Assembly (NCBI GenBank): GCA_947458745.1
Contig: CANGYQ010000016.1
Location: forward strand, 54,765 to 118,764
Length of the DNA: 64,000 nt
Reading direction: 5' to 3'
Source: Bryobacteraceae bacterium
GTDB lineage: Bacteria > Acidobacteriota > Terriglobia > Bryobacterales > Bryobacteraceae
The notes under the pieces are model-generated. The model was not told the DNA's origin and did no database searches. It saw only the letters and a list, made by a program, of their open reading frames with translations. Positions 58,480 through 64,000 of this stretch are shown piece after piece (the stretch's first letter is position 1; each line of letters starts with the position of its first letter). Made by a program: the position numbers and the translations under genes.

Positions 58480-59856
58480 CTAATTCCCCGCTCCGCGCAT
58501 ATTGGGCGCGGCGAACGGGTACGTGTCCGGCATCACCTTTACTCCGGTGGTCACCTTCAACGGATATTTCATGCCGCTCGGAAAGGTCAGCTCCACAAAT
58601 GAAGCAGTGAAGCCCTTTTCGGGCGCCGTCAGCTTGGCCACATACTTGCCGCCGCCCACGGGCTGCAGCGTTGTGGCCTTGTAGGCCGGGCCGATCGTCA
58701 TCAGGCGGAAGTCCCGCGCCTTCTCGTTGGTGGCCTGCCACAGCTTCACTTCCGTGGGCTGATCGGCACAGTCCACCGTGATCTGGTCACCCTCGATCTT
58801 CCAGGAATACTTGGGCCGGGGCCGCCCCGCCAGCACCATGTCATAGAACGCACCCATCGAAGCGGCGGCGTCGCTGCCGCGCAGCGAATGGTCGGCGTTG
58901 GGCACATACCGCAAGTGCTTTTCCCCGCTCAGATCATCCCAGTAGAACTGCGATGAGTCCGGCAGAAAAAACTGGTCACCCGCCGCGTTGACAATCAACT
59001 TGGGCATGGTGAGCCGGTCGCGGTACTCGTATGGCTCCTCGATCTTCATCAAGGCCCGGTACTGCGGCGTGCCCATCCAGGACATCAGATCTTTGTTGAC
59101 GTAGTCGCCCACCGCGGGCGCCCAAAAGCCGTAGGCCCGCCAGTGATGAACAAACGACTTCTCCAGGTTCAGCATGTCGATCACCAGCGGCACAATGGCC
59201 ACTACACGCTTATCCACCACCGCCGAGGTCCAGGTGGTCCAGCCGCGCTTGGAGCCACCGGCCACGACATACTTGTCCACCCTCGCCCGGCCTCCGGCGT
59301 CGCTGCCCACAAAGGCCGTCACTGCATCCATGGCCCGCACCGCGGCCTTGGTCATCGGCAACCGGAGCGGCCACTTCTCATCGCCGGTCTTCAGAAACTT
59401 GTCCCAGGCATAAGCAATGGTGGCGTCCTCCGAGGTGGCCTTTTCGGCATCGACAAACTTCACCGGCTGATTGGGAACCATGCGCAGCTCCGCCACGACC
59501 GAATTGCTGGTCACCGCCATCTCCGCCAGCGGCACATCCGTGTTTGAAGGCGGCTTGGAGGCGTTGCTGCCGCCCGTGATAAACAGGAACCCGGTGGTCC
59601 CCACCACCTGCGACGGACGGATGATCGTCAGCCAGTGCTTCCACAGTGGCTTGTCGATCTCCTTGTCGGTCAGCCATTGCTGCGAAGTCATCTCCAGCAC
59701 ATAGGCGCGGTACTTGCCGCCATCCACCGTGCTCACCAGTGACCAGCTGTAGTTGGGGTCGGGCGCGGCCACATAGCGGTCCAGCGCGGTCCCGGACTGC
59801 GCAGAGGCCGTGGCACTCAACAAAATCAGGGCGAGCGGGCGCAAACTAGGCGTCAT
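58480..59856 (-). CDS. PhoPQ-activated pathogenicity-related (PqaA)-like alpha/beta hydrolase
   Basis: This 458-residue exported protein (signal peptide 'MTPSLRPLALILLSATASAQ') shows the PqaA family hallmarks 'LFITGGSNASKPP', 'RLPMTKAAVRAMDAV', 'YVVAGGSKRGWTTW' (nucleophile Ser elbow) and 'LPKLIVNAAGDQFFLPD', with 'HSLRGSDAA' as likely His. These suggest an exported alpha/beta hydrolase. I use the ATG at 59856, with GAGAG upstream. Its substrate is unknown; the name is inherited from Salmonella and does not imply virulence here. It lies 13 bases after the M20 peptidase gene on the same strand. Confidence 0.87.
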   Translation of the reverse strand: MTPSLRPLALILLSATASAQSGTALDRYVAAPDPNYSWSLVSTVDGGKYRAYVLEMTSQQWLTDKEIDKPLWKHWLTIIRPSQVVGTTGFLFITGGSNASKPPSNTDVPLAEMAVTSNSVVAELRMVPNQPVKFVDAEKATSEDATIAYAWDKFLKTGDEKWPLRLPMTKAAVRAMDAVTAFVGSDAGGRARVDKYVVAGGSKRGWTTWTSAVVDKRVVAIVPLVIDMLNLEKSFVHHWRAYGFWAPAVGDYVNKDLMSWMGTPQYRALMKIEEPYEYRDRLTMPKLIVNAAGDQFFLPDSSQFYWDDLSGEKHLRYVPNADHSLRGSDAAASMGAFYDMVLAGRPRPKYSWKIEGDQITVDCADQPTEVKLWQATNEKARDFRLMTIGPAYKATTLQPVGGGKYVAKLTAPEKGFTASFVELTFPSGMKYPLKVTTGVKVMPDTYPFAAPNMRGAGN

Positions 59857-59869
59857 AAAGTCTCTCATC

Positions 59870-61447
59870 TTAGCGAACCGTCGGATACTTGATGCCCAGC
59901 TGTTCCAGATAGGTGCCGTACTTGGACGGATCATAGTAGAACTTCTTCATCTGGTCGCGGAACTTGTCCATCTTCTCTTTGTTCAGCTCAATCGCCGGCT
60001 GGTCTTCCGCCGCGATCAGAGGCATGTACTTCTGCTCCTTGGTCTGCACTTCGCGGAAGTACTTCCAGGCATCATCCACCAGCTTGGGCTGCGTCAGATA
60101 ATCCAGCGCCGTCAGCGCCTGCACCTTCGCCCCCGCAGTTGAGCCCTTGTGCGCAATCGGCGTCGCCATCGCAATGGCATTCGCCCAGTGATGACCCGGC
60201 AAACCCGGAATGTTGGCCGGATAGCGCATGTAGACCATCGGCATCACCCAGGAGATGTCGCCCACGTCGTCACTGCCGCCGCCCTTGCGCTGGTCTTCCT
60301 TGGGCGGATCGGTCAAATTCTCGATCTTCGAACTCAGCCCTTCCTTCTTCGGCGCGTTGATCTCCTTCTGCAGCGCCTTGGCCAGCGCCTGGTCCGCTTC
60401 TGACCATTGCGGCATGCCCACCATCTCGATGTTCTTGTACTGCACCTCGGCCAGCGGCTTGTTGAAGTGGGTGTTCCAGGCAGAGCCGACAATGCGCTTC
60501 GACATCGTGGTGCCGGTCATCAAGGTCGCCCCCTTGGCCATCGTGTCGCCCAGTTCCATCAGCTCCCGAATGTGCAGGTAGTCGAGCTCGCGGAAGTAAT
60601 ACCAGACGGTCGCTTCGCTGGGGACGACGTTCGGCTGATCGCCGCCGTTTGAGATGACGTAGTGCGACCGCTGCTGCGTGCGCAGGTGCTCACGCTTAAA
60701 GTTCCAGCCGGTATTCATCAGTTCCACCGCGTCAAGAGCGCTACGGCCCCGCCAGGGGGCACCGGCGGCGTGCGCTGCTTCACCTTTGAAGGTGTACTGG
60801 ACCGATACCAACCCAGTGTTCATGGCACCCTCGCCCCAACTGGTGCCGAATTCGCTCCCCACGTGGACGCCCAGCATGATGTCTACATCCTTCATCAGGC
60901 CCGCCCGGATGAAGAACGCTTTAGTGGCCACCAGTTCTTCGGCGACGCCCGGATAAATCTTCAGCGTGCCCTTCAGGTTGTGCTTCTGCATCAGCTGCTT
61001 CAGCGTGATCGCGGCGGCGACATTCACCGCCATGCCGGAGTTGTGGCCTTCGCCGTGACCCGGGGCGTTCTCGATGATCGGGTCGTGATAAGCCACGCCG
61101 GGCTTCTGTGAAGCGCGCGGAATGCAGTCGATATCGGTGATAAAGCCAATGGTCGGCTTACCGCCATTGGACCAGGTGGCCACCCAGGCGGTGGGCATCC
61201 CGGCGACGCCTTCTTCCACCGTGAAGCCGTTGTCGCGCAGAATTCTTACCAGATAGCGCGATGTCTCAAACTCTTGGAACCCCAGCTCAGCGAAACTGAA
61301 GATCATGTCCACCATTTCCTGGACCAGCTTCTGGCGCTTATCGATCTCCGTCAGAGCCTCTTTTTTCAGATCGGCCAACGGTGGAGCCGGCTGCGCTTGC
61401 GCGGCCAAGCCGAAGGTCAATAGACAAGCGATGAGTCGCTGAGACAT
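59870..61447 (-). CDS. Exported M20-family metallopeptidase/amidohydrolase (AbgB-like)
   Basis: This 525-residue exported peptidase has a signal peptide (MSQRLIACLLTFGLAAQAQ) and the M20D layout: 'GFITDIDCIPRASQKPGVAYHDPIIENAPGHGEGHNSGMAV', 'GVAEELVATK' and 'KGEAAHAAGAPWRGRSALDAVELMN'. These carry metal-ligand histidines and glutamates (the usual 'HACGHD' is altered to 'GHGEGHN'). It resembles AbgB-type aminobenzoyl-glutamate and carboxypeptidase-like enzymes. The ATG at 61447 overlaps the start of the divergent aminotransferase gene. Probable periplasmic amide hydrolase of an unknown substrate. Confidence 0.87.
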   Translation of the reverse strand: MSQRLIACLLTFGLAAQAQPAPPLADLKKEALTEIDKRQKLVQEMVDMIFSFAELGFQEFETSRYLVRILRDNGFTVEEGVAGMPTAWVATWSNGGKPTIGFITDIDCIPRASQKPGVAYHDPIIENAPGHGEGHNSGMAVNVAAAITLKQLMQKHNLKGTLKIYPGVAEELVATKAFFIRAGLMKDVDIMLGVHVGSEFGTSWGEGAMNTGLVSVQYTFKGEAAHAAGAPWRGRSALDAVELMNTGWNFKREHLRTQQRSHYVISNGGDQPNVVPSEATVWYYFRELDYLHIRELMELGDTMAKGATLMTGTTMSKRIVGSAWNTHFNKPLAEVQYKNIEMVGMPQWSEADQALAKALQKEINAPKKEGLSSKIENLTDPPKEDQRKGGGSDDVGDISWVMPMVYMRYPANIPGLPGHHWANAIAMATPIAHKGSTAGAKVQALTALDYLTQPKLVDDAWKYFREVQTKEQKYMPLIAAEDQPAIELNKEKMDKFRDQMKKFYYDPSKYGTYLEQLGIKYPTVR

Positions 61448-62522
61448 GAAGCGATTGTACTCTTCCCGGCTCCCTTGGCACACGCCCGCCAACCGTTTGG
61501 CCGCCCTGCGGGAGCGGCACGCGGGCTATCTGGACCTGACGGTCTCCAACCCCACCCAGGCCGGCATCCATTACCCGGCGGATCTGCTGGACGCACTGCG
61601 TGACCCGCGCATGCTCACCTATGAGCCCGCCGCTTCCGGTCTGCGCCTGGCGCGCGAAGCAGTCAGCGCCTACTACGCCCGCCGCGGAGCATCGGTGGAC
61701 CCGGAACGCATCCTGCTCACAGCCTCCACCTCGGAAGCCTATTCGTATCTGTTCAAGCTCTTCTGCGACCCCGGCGACGAAGTGCTGGTGCCCCGCCCCT
61801 CCTACCCGCTCTTCGAGCTTCTGGCCGAACTGGACGCCGTGCGGGTGGCGCACTATTCGATGTTCTACGACGGCCACTGGACCATCGACCAACTGCCCGT
61901 GACGGAGCGGACGCGGGCCATCGTCGCAGTCAGCCCCAACAACCCCACCGGCTCCCTAGCCGATCTCGACCGCCTCCGCGCCCCTGGGCTGCCTTTGATC
62001 GTGGATGAGGTATTTGCGGACTACGCGCCGCGAGCAGCCATGGTAGATGACGCCTTCTACCTGAATGGCCTCTCAAAGATCGCCGGGCTGCCCCAGATGA
62101 AGCTGGGCTGGATCGTCTATCCTGAGCACCACCGCGATGCATTGGAGCTAATCGCCGACACCTACCTCTCAGTCAGCGCGCCCGTGCAGTACGCCGCGAT
62201 CCAGTGGCTGCCGCAAGCCGACGCCCTCCAGGAACAGATCCGGGAACGCTGCCGCGTCAATGAAGCGTGGCTCCGCGCCCGCCTCCGCGGGACCGCCCTG
62301 ACGCCGCTGCGGATCGACGGCGGCTGGACCATCCCCGTGGAGATCCCGCAGATCCGCAGTGAAGAAGACGTCGTCTGCGGTTTACTGGAGCAGCAACAGG
62401 TGCTGGTACAGCCCGGCTACTTCTACGATTTCCCCCGCGAGGCCTACCTCGTTATCAGCCTCCTGACGCGACCGGATATCCTCGAAGAGGGCGTCCGGCG
62501 TATTGTGGACACCATTGGCTAA
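61446..62522 (+). CDS. PLP-dependent aminotransferase, class I/II
   Basis: This 358-residue fold-type-I aminotransferase has 'SNPTQAGIHYP', 'TASTSEAYSYLFKLFCDPGDEVLVPRPSYPLFELL', 'VSPNNPTGS' (Asn166), 'IVDEVFADY' (Asp187) and the Lys211 Schiff-base site in 'YLNGLSKIAGLPQMKLGW'. It is a short class I/II member that could act on aspartate, alanine or histidinol-phosphate; the substrate is unknown. The ATG at 61446 overlaps the start codon of the divergent M20 gene; a TTG nine bases downstream is an alternative. It is followed by plsC. Confidence 0.9.
   Translation: MKRLYSSRLPWHTPANRLAALRERHAGYLDLTVSNPTQAGIHYPADLLDALRDPRMLTYEPAASGLRLAREAVSAYYARRGASVDPERILLTASTSEAYSYLFKLFCDPGDEVLVPRPSYPLFELLAELDAVRVAHYSMFYDGHWTIDQLPVTERTRAIVAVSPNNPTGSLADLDRLRAPGLPLIVDEVFADYAPRAAMVDDAFYLNGLSKIAGLPQMKLGWIVYPEHHRDALELIADTYLSVSAPVQYAAIQWLPQADALQEQIRERCRVNEAWLRARLRGTALTPLRIDGGWTIPVEIPQIRSEEDVVCGLLEQQQVLVQPGYFYDFPREAYLVISLLTRPDILEEGVRRIVDTIG
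61454..61459 (-). promoter_or_regulatory. -10-like box placed as for a leaderless M20 mRNA
   Basis: TACAAT on the minus strand lies six bases before the ATG at 61447, the spacing expected when transcription starts at the start codon. It also lies inside the aminotransferase gene. No -35 is evident. Suggestive only. Confidence 0.35.
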
Positions 62523-62528
62523 CCGCGC

Positions 62529-63236
62529 ATGTTCAGCTACCTGCGATCCATTCTCTTCACCATCCCGCTGGCCTTCTCCACCACGGCCGTCCTGATCTGG
62601 GTTTCCTATTTCTTAACCCTGTTTGACCGCCGTTGGGTGGACCCGATGTTCCGCTTCTGGGCCCGGGCGGTGTTGCGGGCCGTTGGGGCACGGCACTCCG
62701 TGCGCGGCCTGGAAGGTCTCGACACATCGAAACCCTACATCGTCGTGTCCAACCACCTCAGCCTGATTGACTCGCCGCTACTGGTGCTCTACCTGCCGCT
62801 GTCGGTGCGCTTCCTGGCCAAGAAGGAACTGTTCAGTGTGCCGGTGATGGGCGGCTACATGGGGCGCACCGGCCACATCCCGATTGACCGGTCCAACCCG
62901 CGCGCGGCCCTCACGTCGGTGGCGGAAGCCGCCAAGCTGCTGCGCGGCGGCCAAAAGAGCGTGCTCATCTATCCGGAAGGGACACGCTCCATGAACGGCC
63001 AACTGCAGGAATTCAAGGACGGCGCGGCGATGCTGGCGGTGAAGTCCGGGCTGGCGCTGTTGCCGGTGGCGGTGGTGGGTACCGACAACGTCCTGCCCGC
63101 CAAGGGCGTGGTGCTGCGTCCCGCCGATGTTCAACTTCGAATCGGGCAGCCCATCCCGAGCGAAGGACGCACCCGGGCCGACCTGACCCAGGAAGCTCAC
63201 GCCGCCGTTGCCGCACTGCTGGGCGCATCCGGCTAA
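62529..63236 (+). CDS. plsC: 1-Acyl-sn-glycerol-3-phosphate acyltransferase
   Basis: This membrane enzyme of 235 residues makes phosphatidic acid. Two N-terminal hydrophobic segments precede the catalytic 'SNHLSLIDSPLL' (NHx4D), then 'RFLAKKELFSVPVMGGYMGRTGHIPIDRSNPRAAL' and 'IYPEGTRSMNG', which complete the PlsC motif set. Six bases after the aminotransferase, so possibly co-transcribed. Acyl-ACP versus acyl-CoA donor is not visible. Confidence 0.93.
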   Translation: MFSYLRSILFTIPLAFSTTAVLIWVSYFLTLFDRRWVDPMFRFWARAVLRAVGARHSVRGLEGLDTSKPYIVVSNHLSLIDSPLLVLYLPLSVRFLAKKELFSVPVMGGYMGRTGHIPIDRSNPRAALTSVAEAAKLLRGGQKSVLIYPEGTRSMNGQLQEFKDGAAMLAVKSGLALLPVAVVGTDNVLPAKGVVLRPADVQLRIGQPIPSEGRTRADLTQEAHAAVAALLGASG

Positions 63237-63245
63237 CCTAGTAGT

Positions 63246-64000
63246 GTGAGTGAACAACAGCTTCCACCCGCCCCGCTAACGCTTGAAGGTTCGGCGGTGC
63301 TCCACCAGATGCTCCGCGCCGATTGGGGGGTCCCGATCTCGCCCGACGCGATTGAGCTGCTGAAGTCGATGCGCCCCCACACGGGCGTCTTCACCATGGT
63401 GGGCCACAAGGGCGACATCATGCTGATCCACTTCCGGGAGAGCCTGGAGGCCTTGAACGACGTCGAGCATGCACTGGGCCGCGCGGGGCTCTATTCCTCG
63501 TTTGAAGTGGTGGACAGCTACGTCTCCGTGGTGGAGCTGGGCCTCTATGAGTCCACCGCAAAGTTCTACGCGGAGATGACCGAAAAGGGCATCGCGCCCT
63601 ACTCCCCGGAATGGGACGCGGCCGCCAGCGAAACACTGGAGCGGCAGCGTAAAGCGATGGCCGTCCGCCTTTACCCCGAAATCCCCGACACCAAGTACGC
63701 CTGCTTCTATCCCATGGATCGCAAGCGCGGCGAACAGGACAATTGGTACACCGTACCCATGTCCACCCGCGCCAGCCTGATGCATGAACACGGCATGAAT
63801 GGCCGCCGCTACGCCGGCAAGGTGAAGCAGGTGATCTCTGGCTCCATCGGCTGGGACGACTGGGAATGGGGCGTCGACCTGTTCGCCAACGACCCGCTCG
63901 ACTTCAAGCGGCTGATCTACGAGATGCGCTTTGACGAAGTCAGCGCCGTCTACGCTGAGTTCGGCAATTTCTACGTCGGCGTGCAGAAGAAAGCCGAAGA
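63246..64000 (+). CDS. hemQ: Coproheme decarboxylase (chlorite dismutase family), C terminus past the window
   Basis: A GTG at 63246 opens a frame that stays open to the window's end (251 codons seen). The chlorite-dismutase/HemQ core is intact: 'ACFYPMDRKRGEQDNWYTVP' with catalytic Tyr155, 'SLMHEHGMNGRRYAGKVKQVISGS' with the proximal His182, and 'IYEMRFDEVSAVYAEFGNFYVG'. HemQ oxidatively decarboxylates coproheme to heme b in the coproporphyrin-dependent pathway, so heme here is probably made through coproheme, complementing hemA, hemC and hemD in the window. Chlorite dismutase itself is less likely because its distal Arg pattern is absent. The GTG lies nine bases after the plsC stop. Confidence 0.9.
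   Translation, partial: MSEQQLPPAPLTLEGSAVLHQMLRADWGVPISPDAIELLKSMRPHTGVFTMVGHKGDIMLIHFRESLEALNDVEHALGRAGLYSSFEVVDSYVSVVELGLYESTAKFYAEMTEKGIAPYSPEWDAAASETLERQRKAMAVRLYPEIPDTKYACFYPMDRKRGEQDNWYTVPMSTRASLMHEHGMNGRRYAGKVKQVISGSIGWDDWEWGVDLFANDPLDFKRLIYEMRFDEVSAVYAEFGNFYVGVQKKAE

Noticed and set aside
1..64000. tRNA and rRNA genes
   Set aside because: No cloverleaf or conserved rRNA segments were seen in the intergenic gaps, all of which are shorter than about 300 bases.

Overview
The window is one continuous stretch of a GC-rich bacterial chromosome, densely coded on both strands, with no tRNA, rRNA, CRISPR array or transposase gene that I can see. It looks like Acidobacteriota, probably the Bryobacterales/Solibacter side. 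I infer this from the mix of content: futalosine menaquinone genes, a TonB-dependent receptor with an N-terminal carboxypeptidase-regulatory-like domain, many exported enzymes, and several uncharacterised proteins I associate with that phylum. Nothing in the window proves the taxonomy.

Layout. 1-7334: the tail of alanine dehydrogenase, a YbiT-type ABC-F ATPase, then a minus-strand nucleoside-salvage operon (deoA, nupC, punA, cdd and an exported TRZ/ATZ-type amidohydrolase). 7390-15479: mqnA-mqnC of the futalosine pathway, a patatin, a 2H phosphoesterase, xerD, a CCA-adding-type nucleotidyltransferase, a VOC protein, a pair of SMR-like membrane proteins and several unknowns. 15635-18259: a TadE, TadE-like and TadG/von Willebrand trio without a secretion motor. 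18278-23677: a lone hydantoinase-B protein, an exported BNR/YCF48-like protein, two unknowns, and a chemoreceptor behind a sigma-28-like promoter.

23764-33178 is the most system-like block. A Tat-exported RidA-like protein diverges from a tightly coupled operon: an exported DUF362 protein, an exported unknown, a PhoR-like sensor kinase and a PhoB-like regulator. After two perfect palindromes come a TonB-dependent receptor and a secreted beta-rich partner, closed by a strong terminator. The likely theme is sensing plus outer-membrane uptake of an unidentified ligand, with phosphate as one possibility.

33465-43761: an exported nitrilase with a flavin reductase, HU with a textbook promoter, a membrane protease, two glycosyltransferases, a prepilin peptidase, and the heme block hemX-like/hemA/hemC/cobA-hemD followed by an Smr protein and a GNAT. 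43745-49252: a minus-strand chain of nuclease-like, DUF697-like, SDR, MFS and old-yellow-enzyme genes. 49267-64000: a PLP-homeostasis protein, an in-frame glycosyltransferase-CocE hydrolase fusion, a parallel beta-helix protein, an ACS-type transporter, a pilin, a DUF3299 lipoprotein, a PqaA-like protein, an M20 peptidase, an aminotransferase, PlsC, and hemQ running off the end. Together hemA, hemC, hemD and hemQ suggest heme is made through coproheme.

Two window-wide patterns stand out. One is a family of four REP-like palindromes with 26-bp arms at gene ends. The other is a set of divergent gene pairs whose start codons are 21 bp apart or less, some with a -10-like box placed as for leaderless mRNAs.
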